NCBI RefSeq assembly: GCF_000175195.1
Contig: NZ_ACQL01000097.1
Location: forward strand, 48,942-112,941
Reading direction: 5' to 3'
Source: Actinobacillus minor NM305
Lineage (GTDB): Bacteria; Pseudomonadota; Gammaproteobacteria; Enterobacterales; Pasteurellaceae
Length of the DNA: 64,000 nucleotides
Shown: positions 28,655-35,897 of the stretch, one piece after another
Layout: each line of letters begins with the position of its first letter
How positions within the stretch are numbered: the stretch's first letter is position 1
Notes under the pieces: model-generated
The model's input: the letters and a program-made list of their open reading frames with translations, nothing else
Told to the model about the DNA's origin: nothing
Databases searched by the model: none
Position numbers and translations under genes: made by a program

Positions 28655-28930
28655 GTAGGGACACACTGCGTGTGTCCGTTATCAATGTTTTTTCACATTT
28701 GTGATTTAAATTAACATTTGCAAATTCAATTAAACCCAATCAACCCGTAGGGACACACTGCGTGTGTCCGTTATCAATGTTTTTTCATATTTGTGATTTA
28801 AATTAACATCTGCAAATTCAATTAAACCCAACCAACCAGTAGGGACACACTGCATGTGTCCGTTATCAATATTTTCGACATATTATTGATTTGATTAACC
28901 CCTCTGCGGACACACGCAGTGTGTCCCTAC
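28655..28930. repeat. Four REP palindromes right of the RAYT gene, three on a 92-bp tandem repeat
   Basis: GTAG + GGACACAC-TGC-GTGTGTCC starts at 28655, 28747 and 28839, exactly 92 bp apart; the AT-rich DNA between them (GTTATCAATGTTTTTTCA..., CAAATTCAATTAAACCC...) is repeated too, with a few changes. The third copy has one mismatch in its stem. A fourth palindrome at 28908-28930 is inverted (ends CTAC), mirroring the inverted copy at the left edge. Two further small hairpins follow at 28937-28985. Confidence 0.85.
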
Positions 28931-29051
28931 AACCACGGGGGGCAACGCCACCCAATTATGCCTAACCGATTGCGACAAAGTCGCTGTCGGGGTTGCAAAA
29001 ATTTATGGGAATGTTACCGCTTGTTATTCACTATAAAGCCTCAATTTAAAG
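28931..29051. other. Spacer between REP array and HEPN-like gene
   Basis: It holds two small palindromes (around GGGGGCAACGCCACCC and GCGACAAAGTCGC) and one uptake-signal core. No coding frame is visible. Confidence 0.5.
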
Positions 29052-29945
29052 TCAATCATTTTTATTAAATAAATAAATCATTCTTGCTTCACTTTCATAA
29101 TCTCTATCAGGATCTAACTCATATCCACAAGCTAGGCATACTCCACCAACCACATCAAAAGCATAACACTCTGGGCATTCGCTTCTGGGATCATCTCCAT
29201 CAAGAATAGCTTTATGAGTTACACCTAATAGATCATAAATATCAAAAGTCTTCTCACAATGTTCACATTCAAGTTCTAAACTTTCGTACTCCCTTTTTAT
29301 ATCTTTTACCATTAATGAAAAACAATAAGGACACTTTATACGATCCTCATTACTATCTTTTAACATATCCAAGATAGTATTATTAGGAAAATCTATATTT
29401 TCTATTCTTTCTTTAAATTTTTTTAATCGAGATAACACTACACTTTCATTTTCTAGAAGAACTTCATAAATATTACTATCAATAAAATCTTTTAAATCAA
29501 GGTTGTTATCTGGATAAATATAATTATCATAAAATTCAGAAAAAAGATGAAAAGATTGAAAAACCAACAATGAAATATCAATATCATTGAGCATCGTGAA
29601 ATGCTCTATTTTATTTCTATTAGAAACCAAGTTATTTAATTTCTGTGCATCTATATAGATATTTAATGCTATTAGATTTTTCTTAATACCATTGACATTT
29701 ATTGTTTTATTGGGTGGTACTGTTCTATCATTTCCAATTCTTATATACATATAAGGGTCTTCATTTTCTCTTGCATAGTGAACCAGCTTATATTTGTACA
29801 ATAAAAGTAAACCCGCTAAGAAATTTCTAATAGCAGATATTTTTCTTTTATCATCATCAATAGATAACTGATAATCTTCCACACCTAGTTGAATAGATTG
29901 TTTTGCATTTAGCAGTAATTTTTCTAATACTTTATTTACAGACAT
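29052..29945 (-). CDS. Uncharacterised HEPN-like protein with four CxxC knuckles, in the type I R-M locus
   Basis: 297 residues from the ATG at 29945, which has a strong GGGGAG Shine-Dalgarno; an in-frame GTG at 29960 is less likely. The N-terminal half is helical. It starts with a region like SAIRNFLAGLLLLYKYKLV and reaches SNRNKIEHF, where Arg and His are spaced R-x4-H, the catalytic pattern of HEPN ribonucleases. The C-terminal third has CPYC, CEHC, CPEC and CLAC, enough for two zinc ribbons. The gene overlaps the hsdS stop by 14 bp, so it is translated with the specificity subunit. It looks more AT-rich than its neighbours. I infer an RNase-type defence effector or regulator guarding the R-M system; the function is unknown. 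Confidence 0.6.
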   Translation of the reverse strand: MSVNKVLEKLLLNAKQSIQLGVEDYQLSIDDDKRKISAIRNFLAGLLLLYKYKLVHYARENEDPYMYIRIGNDRTVPPNKTINVNGIKKNLIALNIYIDAQKLNNLVSNRNKIEHFTMLNDIDISLLVFQSFHLFSEFYDNYIYPDNNLDLKDFIDSNIYEVLLENESVVLSRLKKFKERIENIDFPNNTILDMLKDSNEDRIKCPYCFSLMVKDIKREYESLELECEHCEKTFDIYDLLGVTHKAILDGDDPRSECPECYAFDVVGGVCLACGYELDPDRDYESEARMIYLFNKND

Positions 29946-31272
29946 ATTTTTTCTCCCCACTCAACAACTTAGGCAATAATTCATCTCTAATCTTTCTTAA
30001 GAAAATAATTTCTCTTGATAAATTTTCAATCTGAAGTTCATTTGAACTGCAAACATCATCGAAAAGTTTAATTATCTTAAAACTAGGATTTATAACCTTT
30101 ATTGCTTTTAAATCCTTTTGGTTAATAGAACCAAAAACCGTACCTTCACCATTAAAAATATCAAATTCATTTTGTAAATTTTTAATTTGATATAATCCAA
30201 AACTCAAACTATTACTTTTATGACTTAGAGCCGCCAAACCTCGTCCAATACAGCAATCTTCCAATGCAACATTTAAATCGCCAACTGGAGCTCTAACACT
30301 CATCAAAATATTACCCTTTTTAGCCATTCGTTTTGGATCTGTTGTATATAATCTTGGTTCTGGGTAACGCCAACCAAATTCCGCCCGACCTTGATAAAAC
30401 AATGCACCGTTACTTTCTTCATTGTAAGTTTCCCCTTTGGGGGATTGTCCCATTACAACATTATAGTTTTCATCAATAGTGGATAGTCCCCACCCCCTTG
30501 GCACTCCCTCTTCATCAAACCCACTCGGAAATGCTTCTGCGATTTCCCATAGTTGTTGGTATTGTTCGGGATTTGCCGTCTGCAAGCGGTGTAATTCTTG
30601 CGTGTTTTTACCACTGATCACTGCCATTGCCGCTTGGGTGGCTTGTTCAGTGGTTTGTCCGCTTGCCAGTGCGTTGGCTTTGGCGTGAACGGGGTCAAAA
30701 TCAATAAACCAGCTTTTAAAAATCGTTTGGGCGATTTGTTCTAGGGTTTGGTTGATTTGGGTGTTGAGTTCGATTTTTTCATCTAATGGCGATACTAAAT
30801 CTACTATTTTCTTTTGAATATCAATACTTGGAATAAGTAATTCTGTATTCTTAACAACCTGTCCTGATACTTCCTTAAATGTAGAACCTGTTGCTCTTGC
30901 TTCAAATAAAGGAATATTATGTTTTAATAAATAATAGAAAAATTCGGGAATATTTCCATCTTTTAAAACCAAACTCTTAAATCCCTGATTTGTAGATACT
31001 TCATTATCAGCAATAGCTACATAGCCAATAGGTGCTCTACTTGTAAAAAGCACTGCTCCCTTAGGTAATAATTTGGCACTACTATTCTCCAATCCTAACT
31101 TAGTGATATTTCTCTCGCCTTTTGAAATATATCTATTTTTGTATCCAGATAAATCCTTAGGGGTTATCCAAGGTATATCTCCATTAAAATACTCATCTAC
31201 ATCGGATTTAGGTGTTGCTCCACCAATAATATCTGCAACTTCTGATAATTTTTTTAATTCCCAACTACTCAT
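29932..31272 (-). CDS. hsdS: Type I restriction enzyme specificity subunit HsdS
   Basis: 446 residues with two target-recognition domains separated by a conserved helical spacer. The first half opens WELKKLSEVADIIGGATPKS and ends in LEQIAQTIFKSWFIDFDPVH; the second starts near PRGWGLSTIDENYNVVMGQSPKG and ends with the helix IIFLRKIRDELLPKLLSGE. The start overlaps the hsdM stop by 8 bp (ATGAGTAG). It determines the bipartite DNA target of the HsdM/HsdR complex. The recognition domains are AT-rich, as is usual for such exchanged modules. Confidence 0.95.
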   Translation of the reverse strand: MSSWELKKLSEVADIIGGATPKSDVDEYFNGDIPWITPKDLSGYKNRYISKGERNITKLGLENSSAKLLPKGAVLFTSRAPIGYVAIADNEVSTNQGFKSLVLKDGNIPEFFYYLLKHNIPLFEARATGSTFKEVSGQVVKNTELLIPSIDIQKKIVDLVSPLDEKIELNTQINQTLEQIAQTIFKSWFIDFDPVHAKANALASGQTTEQATQAAMAVISGKNTQELHRLQTANPEQYQQLWEIAEAFPSGFDEEGVPRGWGLSTIDENYNVVMGQSPKGETYNEESNGALFYQGRAEFGWRYPEPRLYTTDPKRMAKKGNILMSVRAPVGDLNVALEDCCIGRGLAALSHKSNSLSFGLYQIKNLQNEFDIFNGEGTVFGSINQKDLKAIKVINPSFKIIKLFDDVCSSNELQIENLSREIIFLRKIRDELLPKLLSGEKKYVCK

Positions 31273-32950
31273 ACCCCAACCCTCCCAAATTCGCTTTAAT
31301 TTTTGCTTCTAATTCTGCACTTTGCTTAAATTGTTGTTGTAAAAGCGCGGTCAGTTCTTGCATTTTTTCTGCAAATGGCACGCCGTCATCTTCTTGTTCG
31401 GCAGCACCGACATAACGCCCTGGGGTAAGGACGAAGTCGTTTTGGGCGATTTCGTCAAGGCTTGCGGTGTAGCAGAATGCAGGGATATTTTGGTAGTCGG
31501 CGGATTGTTGCCAGCTGTGGTAGGTGTCGGCGACTTTGGCGATGTCGTCTGCGGTGAAGTCGCGTAAGACACGGTCTTTCATGTAGCCAAGTTGTCGTGC
31601 GTCAATAAACAGCACTTCGCCTTTGCGTGCTTTGTCTTTGTTCAAAATCCAGATACAAGCTGGAATTTGGGTGTTGGTAAAGAGTTGGCTTGGCAGGGCG
31701 ATCATCGCTTCCACAAGGTCGGCTTTGAGAATATTTTTGCGGATTTCGCCTTCGTTGTTGGTATTACTCGACATTGAGCCGTTGGCAAGCAACAACGCCA
31801 TTCGTCCGTTTGGCGAAAGGTGGTAAATCATATGTTGTAGCCACGCAAAGTTGGCGTTGCTTTCAGGCGGTATGCCGTATTGCCAACGTAGGTCTTGGGC
31901 AAGGCTTGGATGCCACCAGTCTTTCATATTAAAGGGTGGGTTTGCCATCACAAAATCCATTTTTTTATCACGGTGTTGCGGATTGCTGAAGGTGTCGGCA
32001 TTGCCTTTGCCGAAGTCAAATTCAATGCCACGAATTGCCATATTCATTGCGGCAAGTTTCCAAGTGGTTGGGTTGAACTCTTGCCCGAAAATGCTCACTT
32101 CGCTGACGTTGCCTTGATGTTCGCGGATAAAGCGTTCTGTTTGCACAAAAAAGCCACCAGACCCCATTGCAGGGTCGTAAATGCGTCCTTTGTAGGGTTC
32201 GAGCATTTCGATAATCAGGGTAACAATAGATTTTGGCGTGAAATATTGACCGCCCTTTTTGCCTTCCGCAAGGGCGAATTGCCCGAGAAAATACTCATAA
32301 ACGTGACCAAGAATATCTTTTGCCGCCAAGGAAATCGGCTTGCCGTCTAGGGTTGGGCGGATGAAATTGGTATTGGAAAAGAGATCGATTAAGCCTAATA
32401 AAATGCTTTCATCGACTTTATAAGGGCTGATGCGTTGAATGACGTTTTTGAGTTTAGGGTTGTCTTGTTCGATAGCGTCAAAAGCGTCATCAATCAAGTT
32501 GGCAATGCCTTTAAAGGTTTTCTCGCCCCAGATTTTGTCGCCAATGTTAGCCCCTACAACGACTTTGATTTCGTCCCAACGGGCTTGTTGTGGTACCCAG
32601 AATACGTTGTCTTGGGCGTAGTTGTCTCGTTCTTCCAGTTCGGCATTGAGAATATCGGCAAGTTCGCTTTCGCTGTAAGCGGTCGGATCGAGATAAAAAT
32701 CGGACGTTGGATCGGTGTAGCGTTGTTTGATGATGTCTTGTTGTGCCGAGAAGCTGTCGGAAACGTATTTTAAGAAGATTAAACCGAGAACAATGTGTTT
32801 GTAGTTGGCAGCGTCAAGCTGTTGGCGAAGTTTATCGGCGGCTTTCCAAAGGTCGGCATCGAGTTTGTTGAGAAAGGCTTGTTGATCTGCTTGCTGAGTA
32901 GCTAAATTTTCAGCCAGATGTGCTGTGCTGTGCTGTGCTGTGCTGTGCAT
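31265..32950 (-). CDS. hsdM: Type I restriction enzyme methyltransferase subunit HsdM, with start-proximal repeat tract
   Basis: 561 residues from the ATG at 32950; an open frame continues upstream to 33025 but runs into a REP-like palindrome and is unlikely to be used. N6-adenine methyltransferase motifs: SAM-binding DPAMGSGGFFVQTERFI and catalytic NPPFNMKDWW. N-terminal HsdM domain: LWKAADKLRQQLDAANYKHIVLGLIFLKYVSD. The first codons consist of GCACA x6 and encode HSTAQHSTA, so slippage would shift the frame; no other Met follows until deep in the gene. At six copies the gene is in frame (ON). Confidence 0.95.
   Translation of the reverse strand: MHSTAQHSTAHLAENLATQQADQQAFLNKLDADLWKAADKLRQQLDAANYKHIVLGLIFLKYVSDSFSAQQDIIKQRYTDPTSDFYLDPTAYSESELADILNAELEERDNYAQDNVFWVPQQARWDEIKVVVGANIGDKIWGEKTFKGIANLIDDAFDAIEQDNPKLKNVIQRISPYKVDESILLGLIDLFSNTNFIRPTLDGKPISLAAKDILGHVYEYFLGQFALAEGKKGGQYFTPKSIVTLIIEMLEPYKGRIYDPAMGSGGFFVQTERFIREHQGNVSEVSIFGQEFNPTTWKLAAMNMAIRGIEFDFGKGNADTFSNPQHRDKKMDFVMANPPFNMKDWWHPSLAQDLRWQYGIPPESNANFAWLQHMIYHLSPNGRMALLLANGSMSSNTNNEGEIRKNILKADLVEAMIALPSQLFTNTQIPACIWILNKDKARKGEVLFIDARQLGYMKDRVLRDFTADDIAKVADTYHSWQQSADYQNIPAFCYTASLDEIAQNDFVLTPGRYVGAAEQEDDGVPFAEKMQELTALLQQQFKQSAELEAKIKANLGGLGYE
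32919..32948 (-). repeat. Six tandem GCACA units at the start of hsdM
   Basis: On the plus strand TGTGC is repeated exactly six times (30 bp); on the coding strand this is GCACA x6, beginning with the G of the hsdM start codon. Pentanucleotide tracts in the first codons of methyltransferase genes are the classic substrate for slipped-strand phase variation in Pasteurellaceae. Confidence 0.92.
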
Positions 32951-32981
32951 TATACTATATCTCCGTAAAAAATTCCAGTGT

Positions 32982-33004
32982 ATAGGGATACACATAGTGT
33001 ATCC
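32982..33004 (+). repeat. Variant REP palindrome upstream of hsdM
   Basis: ATAG + GGATACAC-ATA-GTGTATCC has the same 8-3-8 geometry as the RAYT-flanking palindromes, with compensating changes that keep the stem perfect. It lies 32 bp before the hsdM ATG, in the promoter region. Confidence 0.65.
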
Positions 33005-33040
33005 TAGACTGATGATAAACCTCAAATAAATAACATTGTT

Positions 33041-33099
33041 GTAGGGGCGAAATATCTTTCGCCCTTAATTGTTCAGGGCGAAAGATATTTCGCCCCTAC
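33041..33099. repeat. Perfect REP doublet with 24-bp arms
   Basis: GTAG plus a GGGGCGAAATATCTTTCGCCC hairpin (33041-33064) is followed after 11 bp by its exact reverse complement ending CTAC (33076-33099). Each arm is itself a stem-loop, and the arms together form a long cruciform. It has the mirrored layout of a BIME, like the moaC-moaD doublet. Confidence 0.8.
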
Positions 33100-33210
33100 A
33101 AAATTAGAAAATGGAGTAAATGTTATTTTACCTACAACCATTGGTCATATTAAGATATTTTGATAACCAAAATATCTCAAATTTTTTAAATAAAAAAGTT
33201 TGTCAGTAAT

Positions 33211-33409
33211 CTGGGGCACACGTAGCGTGTTCCAGACCGTTGACAAACCCTATACGAGCCGTATAGGGTTACTTAATCTGAGCCGCTCTGCGGCTCTTCC
33301 TTTCAGCCCCAGCGGGGCTGGGCTTAATGAACCTAGCACGGCTCGTGCTAGGTTATTGCTCAAATATAACCTTTGTCAGTAATCTGAGACACACGCAGTG
33401 TGTCTCTAC
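33211..33409. repeat. Array of six short hairpins upstream of hisC stop / hsdM
   Basis: In 200 bp: CTGGGGCACACG-TAG-CGTGTTCCAG-like (33211-33235, imperfect), AACCCTATACG-AGC-CGTATAGGGTT (33246-33270), GAGCCGC-TCT-GCGGCTC (33280-33296), CAGCCCC-AGC-GGGGCTG (33304-33320), AACCTAGCACG-GCT-CGTGCTAGGTT (33330-33354) and AGACACAC-GCA-GTGTGTCT followed by CTAC (33387-33409). Stem sequences differ, yet each has a three-base loop. The rest of 33100-33489 is AT-rich with no coding frame. Confidence 0.8.
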
Positions 33410-33489
33410 AATGTTGGATTATTGATATTTGTAAAAACGAAATCCGAAGTATTTGAGGGACACTATCATGTCCCCATATTCAAATGTGA

Positions 33490-34593
33490 TTACGCCATAT
33501 CCTTTAATACCTTAATCAAGGCTTTAAAGAAACGGTCGTTCTCTTCCGGTAAACCGATACTAATACGTAGATGATTTGGCATACCGTAACCAGCGATTGG
33601 GCGGACAATCACGCCTTCACGCAATAGGGCTTCATAAATCGGCGCTGCCGGTTGTTTGAAGTCAATCGTAATAAAGTTGCCTTTTGATGGGATATACTCT
33701 AAGCCTTGCGCTTGGCAAAATGCTTCGTAGCGAGCCATTTCCAAGCGGTTATTTTCAGCGACTTTTTTGACAAATTCATCATCATTCATTACCGCAACAG
33801 CTGAAGCTAATGCAAGGCTGTTGCAGTTAAATGGTTGGCGAACTCGGTTCAGTAAATCGGCAATTTCAGGGTTAGACACCGCATACCCAATACGTAAACC
33901 GGCTAATCCGTAGGCTTTAGAAAGCGAACGGGAGATAATGAGGTTCGGGTATTTTTGTAATAATCCGAAAGAATTTAACCGCTCGTTTTCTGCGGTAAAT
34001 TCCGTGTAGGCTTCGTCCAACACAACAATCACATTTTCAGGTACTTGAGCTAAGAAGCGATCAACTTCTGCTTCTGTTAAGAAATTACCTGTTGGGTTGT
34101 TTGGATTGGCGATAAAAATCAGTTTGGTTTTTTCATTGATTGCCGCAAGGAAGCCATCTAAATCGTGTCCCCAATTTTTTGCAGGGATCTCACGTGCAAC
34201 TGCGTTGATCGCTTTGGTTACGAGAGGGTAAACAATAAATGCATATTGGGAATAGATAATTTCATCTTTTTCGCCGGCAAATGTATGGGCAAAAAGCTCT
34301 AATAAGTCATTTGAGCCATTGCCTAATGTAACTTGATTTGGTGCGACACCAAATTTTTTTGATACAGCAGCTTTTAATTCAAAGCCGTTTGCGTCCGGAT
34401 AGCGAGTGAGATCGTTAAGTTGGTTGATAATCGCTTGTTTGGCACTTTCCGGAAAACCAAATGGGTTCTCATTTGAGGCAAGTTTGATGATGTTGGTAAT
34501 GCCGAGTTCTCGTTCAAGTTCTTCAATCGGTTTACCTGCTTGGTAAGGCGAAAGTGATTTTACGCCTTCATTGGCAATGTTGATGTATTGCAT
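33490..34593 (-). CDS. hisC: Histidinol-phosphate aminotransferase
   Basis: 367 residues, class I/II PLP aminotransferase. N-terminal SLSPYQAGKPIEELERELG, LASNENPFG, the PNNPTGNFLTEAEV block and the PLP lysine in SRSLSKAYGLAGLRIGYA (about residue 225). It transfers the amino group in histidine synthesis. No other his genes are nearby; it follows serC, a second aminotransferase, with 90 bp between. Confidence 0.95.
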   Translation of the reverse strand: MQYINIANEGVKSLSPYQAGKPIEELERELGITNIIKLASNENPFGFPESAKQAIINQLNDLTRYPDANGFELKAAVSKKFGVAPNQVTLGNGSNDLLELFAHTFAGEKDEIIYSQYAFIVYPLVTKAINAVAREIPAKNWGHDLDGFLAAINEKTKLIFIANPNNPTGNFLTEAEVDRFLAQVPENVIVVLDEAYTEFTAENERLNSFGLLQKYPNLIISRSLSKAYGLAGLRIGYAVSNPEIADLLNRVRQPFNCNSLALASAVAVMNDDEFVKKVAENNRLEMARYEAFCQAQGLEYIPSKGNFITIDFKQPAAPIYEALLREGVIVRPIAGYGMPNHLRISIGLPEENDRFFKALIKVLKDMA

Positions 34594-34650
34594 AGCGATC
34601 CTTTGATGATTGTTTGTTGAGGGGTATTTCCCTCCCTATATTGACTGTAC

Positions 34651-34677
34651 AACTCTCTCCCTCAAGGGGAGAGAGTT
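34651..34677. terminator. Hairpin between serC and hisC
   Basis: AACTCTCTCCC (34651-34661) and GGGAGAGAGTT (34667-34677), 11 bp perfect with a 5-base loop. It lacks a long T run, so it may attenuate or process a serC-hisC transcript instead of ending it fully. Confidence 0.55.
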
Positions 34678-34683
34678 TGAGAT

Positions 34684-35772
34684 TTACGCATTCTCTTTTG
34701 CAAATTTATCCATAAAGGCAATTAATGCTTCAACGCCTTCAATCGGCATTGCATTATAGATAGAAGCACGCATACCACCTAACACTTTATGTCCTTTTAA
34801 GGCTTGTAAACCACAAGCGGTTGCTTCTGCCACGAATTTTGCATTCAGTTCATCATTATCTGTGCTAAAGGTTACATTCATTACTGAACGGTTTGGCTTC
34901 GCAATGTAGTTGCGGTAGAAGGTGCTGTTATCTAAGTATTGATAAAGTTTTTCCGCTTTTACTTCATTACGTTTTTCAACGCTCTCTAAGCCACCTTCGG
35001 CTAATAAATGTTTGAACACTAATGAGCAAAGATACCACGCAAAGGTTGGTGGGGTATTAATCATTGAGTCCGCATTAGCTTGTGTTTCATAGTTCCAAAT
35101 AGAAGGCGTTGCTTGACGTGCTTTACCAATAAGATCTTCACGCACGATCACAATCGTAATACCTGCCGGCCCTAAATTTTTCTGCGCGCCTGCATAAATT
35201 AAGCCAAATTTACTAATATCAATTTTACGAGAAAGAATATCAGATGACATATCCGCCACTAATACCGCATTGCCTACGTTTGGAAGATCTTTAAATTGAA
35301 CACCGGTGATGGTTTCGTTGGTGCAATAATGGACATAGTCATATTGGTCAGCAATGTCGCTGAAATCAGTGCGAGTAATCGAAATCACGCCATTTTCATC
35401 TTTTTCCGTAATGTTAAGCTCGTCAATCTCACAGAAATTACGTGCTTCTTTTGCTGCCATACCAGACCAGTGTCCGCTATTTAAGTAGAGAGCCTTGCCT
35501 TTTGTGCCAATTAAGTTCATTGGAATGGCTGCAAATTGCCCTCTTGCACCGCCTTGCAGGAATAAAATTTTGTAGTTGTCCGGAATGTTAAATAATTGGC
35601 GGAAGTCTTTATCGGCTTCTGCAATCAGTTCCATAAAAAGTTTGCCACGGTGGCTTACTTCCATCACTGAAGTACCTTGACCTTGCCAGTTTAAAAGCTC
35701 TTTTTGAGCGTGTTCTAAAACGGCTTTCGGCATCATTGCCGGACCTGCGCTGAAATTGTAAACTTGTGTCAT
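34684..35772 (-). CDS. serC: Phosphoserine aminotransferase
   Basis: 362 residues from the ATG at 35772 (MTQVYNFSAGPAMMPKAVLE), preceded by AGAGG; 12 further codons upstream to 35808 are open but improbable. PLP enzyme with VYNFSAGPA, HRGKLF, FLQGGARGQFAAIPMNL, and the lysine in YAGAQKNLGPAGITIVIV. It makes phosphoserine for serine and the pyridoxal precursor. serC-hisC adjacency here brings two aminotransferases together. Confidence 0.96.
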   Translation of the reverse strand: MTQVYNFSAGPAMMPKAVLEHAQKELLNWQGQGTSVMEVSHRGKLFMELIAEADKDFRQLFNIPDNYKILFLQGGARGQFAAIPMNLIGTKGKALYLNSGHWSGMAAKEARNFCEIDELNITEKDENGVISITRTDFSDIADQYDYVHYCTNETITGVQFKDLPNVGNAVLVADMSSDILSRKIDISKFGLIYAGAQKNLGPAGITIVIVREDLIGKARQATPSIWNYETQANADSMINTPPTFAWYLCSLVFKHLLAEGGLESVEKRNEVKAEKLYQYLDNSTFYRNYIAKPNRSVMNVTFSTDNDELNAKFVAEATACGLQALKGHKVLGGMRASIYNAMPIEGVEALIAFMDKFAKENA

Positions 35773-35838
35773 TGTGTTTGCCTCTTTTTTAAATGAAAGT
35801 GGTTCCATTCTAGCGAAAACGTTTTACATTGCAAATAA

Positions 35839-35882
35839 CAAGCGGTTTAATTTGCAAGATTTTTTACAAATTAAACCGCTTG
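35839..35882. terminator. Inverted pair of uptake signals forming a hairpin
   Basis: CAAGCGGTTTAATTTG (35839-35854) and its complement (35867-35882) form a 16-bp stem around a T-rich loop. Each arm carries the AAGCGGT uptake core. It lies beyond the RpiR gene stop (35898) and upstream of serC, so it most likely terminates the nanQ-RpiR transcript. Confidence 0.8.
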
Positions 35883-35897
35883 AAATTTTACCTAGCG

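Noticed and set aside
28117..28930. Possible CRISPR array from regularly spaced palindromes
   Set aside because: Only three units on a 92-bp period, the whole unit is repeated including the linker, and there are no cas genes. It fits a REP tandem repeat.
31351..32773. Long plus-strand open frames over hsdM and minus-strand frames elsewhere
   Set aside because: They are shadows of a clearly coding opposite-strand gene with HsdM motifs.
32950..33025. Longer hsdM start upstream of the repeat
   Set aside because: The added residues come from a REP palindrome and have no good RBS; the GGAG lies ahead of the 32950 ATG.
24697..33025. Prophage or integrative element covering the R-M region
   Set aside because: No integrase, phage structural genes or clear flanking att repeats are visible; only a RAYT and REPs.
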